64,000 nucleotides of DNA, from NCBI GenBank assembly GCA_016717345.1, contig JADKFR010000002.1, forward strand, positions 124,001 to 188,000. The letters run 5' to 3'. Shown here piece after piece: positions 18,018 through 27,588 of the stretch. The translations under genes and the position numbers were made by a program. How positions within the stretch are numbered: position 1 is the first letter of the stretch; each line of letters begins with the position of its first letter. A model generated the notes under the pieces. It worked only from the letters and a program-made list of their open reading frames with translations. It made no database searches and was not told the origin of the DNA. The DNA comes from Propionibacteriaceae bacterium. GTDB taxonomy: Bacteria > Actinomycetota > Actinomycetes > Propionibacteriales > Propionibacteriaceae.

Positions 18018-19512
18018 ATGACCCTCGCCCTTCGTTACGTCGCGCATTCCGAGATCGGGTTGGTTCGCAAGAACAATCAGGATTCGGCCTATGTGTCCCC
18101 CACGATGCTCGTGGTGGCCGACGGCATGGGTGGCGCTGCGGCCGGCGACCTGGCCTCTGCGGTGGCGATCCGGGAACTGCGCAACGTGGACGGAGACCAC
18201 ACCGAGCAGGACATGCTCGCCGCGCTGGAGGCGGCGATCACCCAGGCCGGCGCGCAGATCAGCGACCTGATCGCCTCCGACCCCGCGCTCGACGGGATGG
18301 GCAGCACCGTCTGCGGGGTGATGTTCGACGGGACGTCGCTGGGCGTCGCCAATATCGGGGACTCCCGGGCCTACCGCCTGCGGGACGGTGTGCTGACGCG
18401 GCTCACCCATGACCACTCCTGGGTCCAGACGCTGGTCGACGAGGGACGGATCACCGAAGCGGAGGCGTTGGAGCATCCCCACCGGTCCCTGATCCTGCGC
18501 GTCATCAACGGCCAGCCACAGCACGTCCCCGACCTGGAGCTCACCGAGGTCCACCTGGGTGATCGGCTGATGGTCTGTTCGGACGGGCTGTGCGGCATGG
18601 TCACCGACGCCGCGATCGAAGCCCACCTGGGCGGGGAGCGGGAGACGGCGCTGAACGCGCTGGTGGCCCTGGCCCATGCGGCGGGGGGACTGGACAACAT
18701 CACGATCATCGTGGCCGACGTCGTCGAGGGTGAACGCAGCGGCCCGGCGGAAGTGCTCGGCGCGGCCGCGTCGCTCGACCTCGAGGCGCCCTTCGATACC
18801 GTCACCGCGCCGCTCCTCCTACCCGACGAGGACGGGGAGGGCCCCCGACCGGATCCGGCAGCCGGGGAGGACGCGCGCTATGCGCCCACCGCCGAACGCC
18901 CGCGGTGGGCGTGGGTGAAGCTGGCGCTGGCCCTGGCGCTCCCCCTCGCCCTGATCGCCGCCGGCATCGGGATGTGGTACTCCTACACCCGCACCCAGTA
19001 CTTCGTCGGTGCCAACGGCCCCACGGTGGCGATCTTCCGCGGCGTTCCCGATCAGGTTCTGCACCTACCGCTCTCAGAGGTGGTGGAGAACGATTCCACC
19101 CTGCTGGCCGACCTGCCGACGACCTACCGCGACCAGGTCAGCGCCACCATCCCGTCCAGTTCACTGGAGGCGGCCCAGCGCACCGTGTACCAACTGCGCG
19201 ACAAATCCCAGATCTGCCTCGCGGTCCGCCACGCCCGGGAACAGGCGTCGGCCACCCCGGCCCCCAGTCCGTCCGCGTCCGGATCGCAGCCGGCCAGCCC
19301 GGCCGGCCACGCCCACGCCCACGCCAACGGCCACGGCCACGGCCACGACAACGGCCAAGACAACGGCCCGGGCCACGGCCACGACAACGGCCAAGACAAC
19401 GGCCCCGGCCACGGCCACTCCCCCGACCCCAGCGACCGCCCCCAGCGCCTCACCGTCGGTGACCGCCTCCCCGACCCTCACGACCCCGAGCACCGACTTC
19501 GCGGGGTGCTGA
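18018..19512 (+). CDS. pstP: PP2C Ser/Thr phosphatase PstP (frameshifted tail)
   Basis: PstP removes phosphates placed by PknB. The PP2C metal motifs are present: NNQDS, VVADGMGG, NIGDSRAYRL, MVCSDGLCGMV and GGLDNIT. A membrane segment lies at about residues 298-320, followed by an extracellular part. At about base 19305 one extra base moves the frame. In the corrected frame the tail is Thr/Ala/Pro-rich and stops at TGA 19510-19512, overlapping rodA's ATG. Uncorrected, it becomes His/Gly/Asn-rich and runs on into rodA. Corrected length is 497 residues, close to the mycobacterial 514. Confidence 0.88.
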
Positions 19513-20979
19513 TGAGCGAGATCGTCGTCTACCGCAAGCGTCGCGGGGTTGAGGCCTTCATGATGGTCCTGGCCCTGGCCATCAGCCTGGGGGGGTACGT
19601 CCTCATCCACCTGAATACCGACGCCGAACTGCCCCCGCAGTGGCCGTGGGCGGTCGGGATCGCCGTCGGGCTGGCCCTCCTGATCCACCTGGTGGTGCGC
19701 TGGCGCCTCCCCTACGCCGACCCGCTGATCCTGCCGAGCGTCCTGCTGCTCAACGGGCTGGGTCTGGCCCTGATCCACCGGCTCGATCAGGCCGACACCA
19801 AAGCCCCCCACAGCGCCGAACTGCAGCTGATGTGGACGGCCGCCGCCATCGTGGCCGCCTGCGTCGTGATCTTCCTGCTGCGCGACTACCGGATCCTGCG
19901 GGCCTACCCGTACCTGCTGTTCCTGATCGGCATGGTCACCCTGATGCTGCCGCTGGTCCCCGGGCTCGGCCAGGAGAGCCACGGCGCCCAGATCTGGATC
20001 CGGCTCGGGCGCTGGAGCTTCCAGCCCGCCGAGGTGGCCAAGATCATCCTGTCGATCGCGTTCGCCGCCTACCTGGTCGAGAAGCGGGAGGTGCTGGCCC
20101 TGGCCGGCGCCCGGTTCGCCGGGATCGACCTGCCCCGGCTGCGCGACCTGGGACCGATCCTGGTGATGTGGCTGGCCAGTCTGGCCGTCCTGGTCTTCCA
20201 GAAGGACCTCGGGACGTCCCTGCTCTTCTTCGGCCTGTTCGTGATGATGCTCTACGTCGCGACCGAACGTCCCAGCTGGCCGATCCTGGGGCTTCTTCTC
20301 TTCTCCGCGGGCGCCTATCTGGCCTTCCTGGCCTTCGGCCACGTCCAGGTCCGGGTGTCCTCATGGCTCGACCCATTCTCGAAGTTCGACCAGAACTACC
20401 AGGTCATCAACGCCCAATTCGGCCTGGCGTGGGGCGGGTTCTTCGGGACCGGCTGGGGGTTGGGCAGGCCCTACCTCACCCCGTTGGCCAAGACCGACTT
20501 CATCGCCGCCGCCGCCGGAGAGGAGATCGGGGTCGCCGGGCTGACCGCCATCATCTGCGTCTACGGGCTGATCGTCGCCCGTGGCCTGCGGACGGCGCTC
20601 GGCGCCAAGGACCCGTTCGGCAAGCTGCTGGCCGCCGGTCTGTCCTTCGTGTTCGCGCTCCAGGTCTTCGCGATCCTGGGCGGCGTCACCCGCTTGTTGC
20701 CCTTGACCGGGCTGACCACGCCGTTCATGTCCCAGGGCGGGTCGTCGCTGGTGGCGAACTGGGTGATGATCGCGTTGTTGCTGGTCATCACCCACCACGT
20801 CCGTCGTCCCGTCCTCGACACCGGGGCCGCCGGCCCCGTCCATTCCCTGGCTGAGGAGTCGACCCAGATCATCGATCTCACCGCCGGGCCGCCGGCACCG
20901 GTGGTGACCGGGGCAACCCTCCCGACCACCCGGGCCCGCCGAGGACGTGACCCAGGTGGTCATCAGGAGGGACGCATGA
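19512..20979 (+). CDS. rodA: SEDS peptidoglycan polymerase RodA (frameshifted tail)
   Basis: RodA polymerises glycan strands from lipid II together with its paired class B PBP. The protein has about 12 membrane segments. SEDS hallmarks include GQESHGAQIWIRLG, FQPAEVAKI, VFQKDLGTSLLF, GWGLG, DFIAAAAGEEIG and PFMSQGGSSLV. The ATG overlaps the corrected pstP stop. An extra base at about 20931-20940 removes its stop. In the corrected frame it ends EDVTQVVIRRDA with ATGA overlapping pbpA, giving 488 residues. Confidence 0.9.
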
Positions 20980-22259
20980 ACGGTCCGATCCGACGGGTGG
21001 CGGTCGCCACCATGGCGCTGTTCCTGGCCCTGATCCTGAACCTCAGCTACGCCTACATCGCCCGGCAGTCCGACCTGCTCGCCCACCCGCAGAACCGGCG
21101 GGTCTCCGACGCCCGGTTCGCCCAGGACCGCGGCCCGATCATGGCCGGCACGACCTCGATCGCCAAGACCACCACGGTGAAGGACCAGTACAAGTTCCAG
21201 CGCAGCTACGCCGACGGCAAGCTGTACGCCCCGGTCACCGGCTTCTACAGCTACCTCTACGGGGCGTCGGCGCTGGAGAAGTCGCACTCCAGCCAACTGG
21301 CCGGCGCCGACGATTCCCAGTTCCTCAACCGGCTGATCAACCTGGCCACCGGCAGCACGCCGCGCGGCGGTTCGGTCGAGACCACGTTGGACGCCCGCGC
21401 CCAGGAGGCCGCCTGGAACGCACTCGCGGGACGCAAAGGGGCCGTGGTCGCCCTCGACACCCGGACGGGGGCCGTTCTGGCTCTGGTGACCACCCCCAGC
21501 TACGACCCGAACGACCTGGCCACCCACGACCTGGCCGCCTCGCAACGGGCGTGGAAGAAGCTCCAGGCGGACACCGACAAGCCGATGGCGAACCGGGCCA
21601 CCAAGGAGGGGGTAGCCAGATCACCCTCGCCCAGGCGCTCAAGGTGTCGTGCAACCCCGGCTTCGCGCGACTCGGGGTCAGCCTCGGGCAGGACGCGCTG
21701 CGCACCCAGGCCGAGAAGTTCGGGTTCGGCACCAGCTTCCTGTCCGACATCGGCGGTGCTGCCAGCAAGTTCCCTGACGAGTTGGACGATGCCCAGACCG
21801 CGATGAGCTCGATCGGCGAATTCGAGGTGGCCGCCACCCCGCTGCAGATGGCCATGGTGTCCGCGGCGATCGACAACGACGGCGTGGTGATGCAGCCCTA
21901 CATCGTGAAGCGGGTCCTGAACGCCGACTTGAGCGTCGTCAGCCAAACCCGTCCGCAACAGCTGTCGGTGGCGGTCAGCAAGTCCACCGCCCAGGAGTTG
22001 CGCACGATGATGGTCGGGGTCGTCCAGTCCGGCACCGGGCTGGCGGGCGCAGGTCTCCGGCCTCGAGGTCGGTGGCAAGACCGGGACGGCCCATTCCGAC
22101 AACGAGCGCCGCCCCTACGCCTGGTTCACCGCCTACGCCCGGGAATTGCACCTCGCCGTCGGGGTGTTCATCGAGGACGCCGAGATCCCCGCCAATGACA
22201 TCGCCGGCGGGACGGTGGCCGCGCCCGTGGCCAAGGCTGTCATCGAGGCGATGCGATGA
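20976..22259 (+). CDS. pbpA: Class B penicillin-binding protein PbpA (broken, catalytic segment missing)
   Basis: The membrane anchor (VAVATMALFLALILNL) and PBP dimer region are followed by a transpeptidase domain with the SxN motif in KVSCNPGFA and KTG in VGGKTGTA. The active-site SxxK segment, normally about YPPGSTFK, is absent. At 21608-21611 the sequence jumps from NRATKE directly to SQITLAQALKVSC with a change of frame. The gene is about 60 codons shorter than the mycobacterial one. A second shift, one extra base at 22046, breaks the end. As written it could not acylate. An assembly deletion is more likely than true loss, since the rest is well conserved. Confidence 0.85.
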
Positions 22260-22347
22260 TTCGTGACCTGCCCACGGCGTGGGCGACAATGGTGGGCGAG
22301 ACCTGGCCCTGCGCCCCGGCGCCGCGACAGGATGGAAGGACAACCCG

Positions 22348-24108
22348 ATGACTGAGGAGCCGAGGCTGCTGGGCGGCCGCTACGAGCTGGGCGGCGTGCT
22401 CGGTCGTGGCGGCATGGCCGAAGTCCGTCGGGCACGGGACCTGCGGCTGAGCCGGGACGTCGCCGTCAAGCAGCTGCGCGTCGACCTGGCCACCGACCCC
22501 ACGTTTCAGGCCCGCTTCCGTCGCGAGGCGCAGGCTTCTGCCGGGCTGAACCACCCCAACATCGTGTCCGTCTACGACACCGGCGAAGAACCCGATCCCG
22601 CCACCAAGGTGTCGGTGCCCTACATCGTCATGGAACTCGTCGAGGGGCACACGCTGCGCGAGATCCTGCGCACCGGACGGCAGATCCAGCCCAGCAAGGC
22701 CCTCGAGTTCGCCCAGGGCGTGCTGGAGGCGTTGGATTACAGCCACAAGGCGGGGATCGTCCACCGCGACATCAAGCCGGCCAACGTGATGCTGACCCCC
22801 AACGGCACCGTCAAGGTGATGGACTTCGGCATCGCGCGAGCCGTCGCCGACACCTCGGCCACCATGACCCAGACCGCGGCGGTGATCGGCACGGCCCAGT
22901 ACCTCTCCCCCGAGCAGGCCCGGGGCGAGACGGTCGACTCCCGCAGTGACATCTACTCAGCCGGCTGCCTGCTCTACGAGCTGCTGGTCGGCCGTCCGCC
23001 GTTCCAGGGCGACTCGCCGGTCAGCGTCGCCTACCAACACGTCCGGGAGGCCCCCGTCCCCCCCAGCCACCTCGACGGCATGATCTCGCCGGCGATGGAT
23101 GCGATCGTGTTGAAGGCGCTGTCCAAGGATCCCGCCGACCGATACCAGACGGCGGCGGCGATGCGCGCCGACATCGGACGGCTGCTGGCCGGCGAGGAGG
23201 TGCGCGCCGCGCTGCCCACGCCGGGTCCGCCGATGGAGGCAACCGTGCTCCAGGCCTCACCTCCGCCGCCTCCCCTGATGACGGACACCGCGACCCAACC
23301 GGGGGCGCGGGCCCTGGTGCCGGAGCCGAAGCGCCGGGTCGGGCTGTGGGCCTTCCTGATCGCGCTGGGGGTGCTGGCTGCCAGCGTGGGCCTGTACTTC
23401 CTGTTCAACCCCTTGAACCGCGTCGAAACCGTCGTGGTGCCGTTGGTCTCGGGCCAGCGGGTGGCCGATGCGCGGCAGATCCTCACCACCGCCGGCCTCG
23501 TCCCCCAGGTAGCCACCTGGCAGGGACCCGACGACGACACCGTCAACCGGGTCACCAAGCAGAGCGTCATGGCCAACACCAAGGTGCCGGTCGGCACGGA
23601 GGTCGTCATCGAGGTCAACGTCGGGCCGCAGAAACAGACGATTCCCAGCGGACTGACCGGCCAGCAACTGAGCGAGGTGCAACGGATCCTCAGCGAGGCC
23701 GGTTTCACCAGCGTCACGCCGGCCGAAGACCCCAACGAGCCGCTGACCGCCGCTCCCAACGAGGTGACGTCGGTCAACCCGGTCGAGGGCAACAGCGTTC
23801 CGCTGACCACCGAAATCGTCGTCTACTACGCCGTCGGCAAGAGCATCGTGCCGAACATGCGGGGCATCAGCGAGCAGGAGGCCAGGGATCTGGCTGCCGC
23901 GAGCGGCTTCAAGAAGATCAAGGTCATCACGCAGGAATCCACCGCCACTCCCGGAACGATCATCGACCAGACCCCCGGGGTGGGCTCGTCGGTGAAGCGG
24001 ACGACCACCATCACCTTGGTGAAGGCGGTTGCTCCCCCGGTGGTGACCCCTACCGAGTCGGCGTCCCCGACGGCCTCGGAGACGCCCAGCGAGACCACCA
24101 CACCCTGA
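22348..24108 (+). CDS. pknB: Serine/threonine protein kinase PknB with PASTA domains
   Basis: This 586-residue transmembrane kinase has the glycine loop VLGRGGMAEV (residues 17-26), Lys41 in VAVK, HRDIKPAN with Asp141, DFG at 159-161, and activation-loop threonines around 172-176. A membrane helix lies near 330-350. About three extracellular PASTA repeats follow, which bind peptidoglycan fragments and muropeptides, then a Thr/Ser/Pro tail. It phosphorylates the FHA proteins and cell-wall factors. GGAAGGA precedes the ATG. In mycobacteria pknA sits between pbpA and pknB; here it is missing. Confidence 0.93.
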   Translation: MTEEPRLLGGRYELGGVLGRGGMAEVRRARDLRLSRDVAVKQLRVDLATDPTFQARFRREAQASAGLNHPNIVSVYDTGEEPDPATKVSVPYIVMELVEGHTLREILRTGRQIQPSKALEFAQGVLEALDYSHKAGIVHRDIKPANVMLTPNGTVKVMDFGIARAVADTSATMTQTAAVIGTAQYLSPEQARGETVDSRSDIYSAGCLLYELLVGRPPFQGDSPVSVAYQHVREAPVPPSHLDGMISPAMDAIVLKALSKDPADRYQTAAAMRADIGRLLAGEEVRAALPTPGPPMEATVLQASPPPPPLMTDTATQPGARALVPEPKRRVGLWAFLIALGVLAASVGLYFLFNPLNRVETVVVPLVSGQRVADARQILTTAGLVPQVATWQGPDDDTVNRVTKQSVMANTKVPVGTEVVIEVNVGPQKQTIPSGLTGQQLSEVQRILSEAGFTSVTPAEDPNEPLTAAPNEVTSVNPVEGNSVPLTTEIVVYYAVGKSIVPNMRGISEQEARDLAAASGFKKIKVITQESTATPGTIIDQTPGVGSSVKRTTTITLVKAVAPPVVTPTESASPTASETPSETTTP

Positions 24109-24121
24109 GACAGGGGACTGG

Positions 24122-24760
24122 TCAGGCCGGCCTGATCGCCATCAGCGGGGTCAGCCCGGCGGCGCGGGCAGGGGCGCCGGTGTCGCCGCAGGCGACCAGC
24201 CAGTTCGCGAGCATCTGGTAGCCACCCTCGGTCAGCACCGATTCGGGATGGAACTGCACGCTCTCGACAGCCAGAGTGCGGTGACGCACGGCCATGATGA
24301 CCCCCGAATCCGTCCAGGCGGAGACCTCCAACTCGTCCGGGACGGTCGCCGGGTCGAGCGCCAGGGAGTGGTAGCGGGTGGCGGTGATCGTCGGCGGCAG
24401 TCCCGCGAAGACGCCCCGTCCGTCGTGGTGGACGATGGAGGTCTTGCCGTGCAGCAGCTCGGGGGCACGGCCCACCACCCCGCCGTAGGCGACGCTGATC
24501 GACTGCAGGCCCAGGCAGACGCCGAAGATCGGCAGCTCACCGGCGTGGCGACGAACCAGATCGACACACACCCCGGCCTCCTCGGGCGTTCCCGGCCCGG
24601 GCGACAGCAGGATGCCATCGAACCCGGCCGTCCAGTCCGAGGCCTCGAAGCGCGGGTCGTCGTTGCGCCACACCTCGACCTCGGCCCCGATCTGGGCCAG
24701 GTACTGGACCAGGTTGTAGACGAAGGAGTCGTAGTTGTCGACGACCAGGATGCGGGCCAT
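24122..24760 (-). CDS. trpG: Class I glutamine amidotransferase (anthranilate/aminodeoxychorismate synthase component II)
   Basis: This 212-residue protein starts ILVVDNYDSFVYNLVQYL. It carries the oxyanion stretch LSPGPGTPEEAG, the nucleophile Cys in FGVCLGLQ and the catalytic His in VQFHPESVLT. It releases ammonia from glutamine for anthranilate or 4-amino-4-deoxychorismate synthesis. The matching large subunit is not nearby, and the position next to pknB is conserved in actinobacteria. It converges on pknB with a 13-base gap. Confidence 0.88.
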   Translation of the reverse strand: MARILVVDNYDSFVYNLVQYLAQIGAEVEVWRNDDPRFEASDWTAGFDGILLSPGPGTPEEAGVCVDLVRRHAGELPIFGVCLGLQSISVAYGGVVGRAPELLHGKTSIVHHDGRGVFAGLPPTITATRYHSLALDPATVPDELEVSAWTDSGVIMAVRHRTLAVESVQFHPESVLTEGGYQMLANWLVACGDTGAPARAAGLTPLMAIRPA

Positions 24761-24774
24761 GGGCCCATTCTGGC

Positions 24775-25542
24775 TTATCGTGCCGCCTGGGCGAATCGGG
24801 TGTCCACGCTGCCCGACAGGGCAGGCACCGTCAGGTCGTTGCGTCGTTCCTGGCCGTAGCCCAAGCCGTAGGCCGTCACGTACTGGCGATAGGTCGCGAG
24901 ATAGCGGGAGCTCGCCAGCGCGGCCTCCAGGCGCGCCTGGTCACCGATCGCCGCAATCACGTAGGGCGGGGCGTACGGCACTCCGTGCAGCACTACCGAG
25001 TTGCCGACGCACTTGATGCCGGTACGGGTGGTGACGCGCTCGTCCTGGATCGACATCGCCTCGGCACCCCCCGCCCACAAGGCGTTGACCACCGCCTGGA
25101 TGTCCTGCTGGTGGACGATCAGCAGCTCGTCGGCCACGCCCGCCGGCTTGACGCTCAGCGGGGCGTCGGTCAGGGTGACCACCACCGCCGGCCCGCGGAC
25201 GGCGGTGAAACCAGTCACCCGTTCCAGTTGGTCGAGTTCCGCCTCGGTGGTGGCATCCAGGGACGTGCTCCGCGCCAACTGGTCGACCTCGTGGCCGAGG
25301 GTGGCCACCTGATCGGCCAGGGCGGTGTTGCGGCGGGCCTCGGACTGCAGCAGGCTGACCAGGTCGTTGTGCCGGACAGGACGCAAATCGGTACCGTTCG
25401 CAGCGATGGCCCCCGTGCTGATCAGCAGTCCGGCGGCCACCCAGGTGAGCCCGCTGACGACCCGCCCGCGCCGGGGGACGAGGCCGCGGCGACCGTGCGC
25501 GCTCCGTACCGCGCGCTTGGCCCGCGTCCATCGGCTCTGCAC
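24775..25542 (-). CDS. DUF881 membrane-anchored protein
   Basis: This 255-residue protein has a basic N-terminus, one membrane segment (VSGLTWVAAGLLISTGAIA), a coiled-coil-like stretch (QSEARRNTALADQVATLGHE) and a DUF881 domain with AVVNALWAGGAEAMSIQDER. DUF881 proteins sit beside crgA and the pknB cluster in many actinobacteria and are thought to act at the septum or wall, with no proven activity. A GTG start is used at 25542. It is divergent from crgA. Confidence 0.85.
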   Translation of the reverse strand: MQSRWTRAKRAVRSAHGRRGLVPRRGRVVSGLTWVAAGLLISTGAIAANGTDLRPVRHNDLVSLLQSEARRNTALADQVATLGHEVDQLARSTSLDATTEAELDQLERVTGFTAVRGPAVVVTLTDAPLSVKPAGVADELLIVHQQDIQAVVNALWAGGAEAMSIQDERVTTRTGIKCVGNSVVLHGVPYAPPYVIAAIGDQARLEAALASSRYLATYRQYVTAYGLGYGQERRNDLTVPALSGSVDTRFAQAAR

Positions 25543-25624
25543 AGCGCCACCCTACGTCAGGGCGCCAGCGGTGAGGAGGTATCCTTGGCCCGATCAGACG
25601 ACAGCCCACGGCGAGGAGTGACGG

Positions 25625-25924
25625 GTGCCCGAATCGAAGTCCCGGAAGGCCGCGGTCGACAAGCAGAAGCAGGCGACCAAGGAGGCCCGCGCCCAGGCGC
25701 GCGCCGAGAACAAGCGACTGGTCGCCAGCCCGGGCAGCCGTCAGTGGGTCGTGCCGGCTTTCATCACCGTCGGTTTGCTCGGCGTGATGTGGCTGGTGGT
25801 CTACTACATCACCGCGTCGCTGCAGATCACGATCCCCCTGATGACCGACCTGGGCGGCTGGAACGTCCTGATCGGCATGGGCGGCATGGCAGCGGCCTTC
25901 GCGCTCGCCACGCTCTGGAAGTAG
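25625..25924 (+). CDS. crgA: Cell division protein CrgA
   Basis: This 99-residue protein has a charged N-terminus (SKSRKAAVDKQKQATKEARA) and two membrane segments (residues about 43-62 and 78-96), exactly the CrgA layout. CrgA interacts with FtsZ and septal PBPs and times septum formation. It starts at GTG with GAGGAG before it. The order next to DUF881 and trpG matches mycobacteria and streptomycetes. Confidence 0.9.
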   Translation: MPESKSRKAAVDKQKQATKEARAQARAENKRLVASPGSRQWVVPAFITVGLLGVMWLVVYYITASLQITIPLMTDLGGWNVLIGMGGMAAAFALATLWK

Positions 25925-25949
25925 CTCGCGACCGGCCGGCGATCGCGGT

Positions 25950-25973
25950 CGCCCGGAGGCTTCCCCCCGGGCG
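25950..25973. terminator. Hairpin between convergent crgA and lysS
   Basis: CGCCCGG at 25950-25956 pairs perfectly with CCGGGCG at 25967-25973 across a 10-base loop. There is no T tract on either side. Its place between two convergent genes fits a bidirectional GC-type terminator. Confidence 0.45.
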
Positions 25974-25981
25974 TCTGGCGC

Positions 25982-27490
25982 TCAGCCCAGTGGCTTGAGC
26001 AGCGGGAACAGGATCGTCTCCCGGATCCCGGCGCCGGTGAGCAGCATCATCAGCCGGTCAAGCCCCAACCCCATGCCTCCCATCGGCGGTGCGCCGAACT
26101 CCAGGGCTGCCAGGAAGTCCTCGTCCAGCTGCATCGCCTCCAGGTCCCCGGCCGCCGCCTTGACGGACTGAGCGACCAGGCGCTCCCGTTGGATCACCGG
26201 ATCCACCAGTTCTGAGAAGCCGGTGCCGCGTTCGACACCACCGATGATGAGGTCCCAGGCCTCGATGAGGTTCTCGTCACTGCGATGCGGCCTGGCCAAC
26301 GGCTGGGCGATCGGCGGGTAGTCGCAGACGAAGGTCGGCTGGAGCAGGGTGGGTTCCACGAGGTCCCCGAACAGAGTCTGGACCAGCTTCTGCGCCCCCC
26401 AGGCGGGGTCGAACTCGATGTCGTGGGCGCGTGCGATCGCCTGCAACACCGGCGCCGGCGTGGCAGGGGTGATCTCTTCGCCCAGGGCCGCGGCCAGGGT
26501 GGGGTACACCGGCTTCCACGGCCATTCGCCATCGAGGTCGATCTCCCCGGCCGGGGTGTCGATCACCCGGGAGCCCAGCGCGTCGGCGGCGTTCTGCACC
26601 AGTCGCTGGGTCATCATCGCGATCGAGAACTGGTCTCCCCACGACTCGTAGGCCTCCAACATCGTGAACTCCGCCGAGTGGGAGGAGTCGATGCCCTCGT
26701 TGCGGAAGATCCGTCCGATCTCATAGACCCGGTCCGCACCGCCGACCATCGCCCGCTTCAGGTAGAGCTCGAGCGCGATTCGCAGCGTCATGGGGATGTC
26801 GAAGGCGTTCAGGTGGGTCTGGAACGGACGGGCGGACGCCCCGCCGTGGATGAGTTGCAGCACCGGAGTCTCGATTTCGAGGTAGCCCTCGGCGTGCAGG
26901 GTCTCGCGGATGCTCCGGGTGACCGCCGCGCGGGCCCGGACCATGTCACGGGCTTCGGGACGGGCGACCAGATCGGCGTACCGCTGGCGCACCCGGGTCT
27001 CCTCGCCGAGCTCCTTGTGGAGGGTCGGCAGCGGACGCAGCGCCTTGGCCGCCAGCGTCCACGAGGTGGCCAGCACCGACAATTCGCCGCGCTTGGACGA
27101 GATCACCCGTCCGGTCACGGACACGAAGTCGCCCAGGTCGACGTCGGCCTTCCAGGCCGCCAGCCGTTCCTCGCCCACCTCCGCAAGAGAGATCATCGCC
27201 TGCAGCCGCGCCGCCGGCCCGTCCAGGGTGAAGCCGTCCTGCAGCGTGGCGAAGCAGAGCTTGCCGGTGTTGCGGATGAAGACCACCCGGCCCGACACGC
27301 TGACGACCTCGCTGGTCTCCTCACCGGCCACCAGGTCACCCCAGGCGGCGTGGACCTGAGCGGCACTGTGGGTGCGGGGAACGGCGATCGGGTACGGCGC
27401 CTCCCCCTGCGCCACGAGCCGGGCGCGCTTGTCGTGGCGCACCTGCTCCTGCTCGCTCAAGGACGGGTGGGCAGCGGTCGGCTCAGTCAC
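25982..27490 (-). CDS. lysS: Lysyl-tRNA synthetase, class II
   Basis: This protein of about 502 residues has the N-terminal OB-fold anticodon-binding domain (VSVSGRVVFIRNTGKLCFAT) and the class II core. The core includes FLEIETPVL-type motif 1 (here YLEIETPVLQ), motif 2 in RIFRNEGIDSSHSAEFTMLE and motif 3 in GGMGLGLDRLMML. It charges tRNA-Lys. The GTG at 27490 is preferred; an in-frame ATG at 27571 would run through the palindromic operator of the divergent tetR gene. Confidence 0.9.
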   Translation of the reverse strand: MTEPTAAHPSLSEQEQVRHDKRARLVAQGEAPYPIAVPRTHSAAQVHAAWGDLVAGEETSEVVSVSGRVVFIRNTGKLCFATLQDGFTLDGPAARLQAMISLAEVGEERLAAWKADVDLGDFVSVTGRVISSKRGELSVLATSWTLAAKALRPLPTLHKELGEETRVRQRYADLVARPEARDMVRARAAVTRSIRETLHAEGYLEIETPVLQLIHGGASARPFQTHLNAFDIPMTLRIALELYLKRAMVGGADRVYEIGRIFRNEGIDSSHSAEFTMLEAYESWGDQFSIAMMTQRLVQNAADALGSRVIDTPAGEIDLDGEWPWKPVYPTLAAALGEEITPATPAPVLQAIARAHDIEFDPAWGAQKLVQTLFGDLVEPTLLQPTFVCDYPPIAQPLARPHRSDENLIEAWDLIIGGVERGTGFSELVDPVIQRERLVAQSVKAAAGDLEAMQLDEDFLAALEFGAPPMGGMGLGLDRLMMLLTGAGIRETILFPLLKPLG

Positions 27491-27552
27491 CGCACAAGGG
27501 TAGCGATCGGGGGGAGCGGGGCGAATCCGGCGCAGGCGGTGGTCGGCCGGAT

Positions 27553-27581
27553 TTGCTGAGTGAGCACTCACTCATTACAGT
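27553..27581 (+). promoter_or_regulatory. TetR operator inside the promoter of the exporter operon
   Basis: TGAGTGAGCACTCACTCA at 27557-27574 consists of a perfect 8-base inverted repeat around CA. It sits between TTGCTG (27553-27558) and TACAGT (27576-27581), which are 17 bases apart. A repressor bound here would block RNA polymerase directly. The predicted start of transcription falls at or within a base or two of the GTG at 27589, so the mRNA may be leaderless. Confidence 0.72.
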
Positions 27582-27588
27582 GGGGCCG

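Noticed and set aside
18018..21806. A single 1262-residue phosphatase-SEDS-PBP protein
   Set aside because: Removing two extra bases restores normal overlapping gene junctions and family-typical ends for each of the three proteins.
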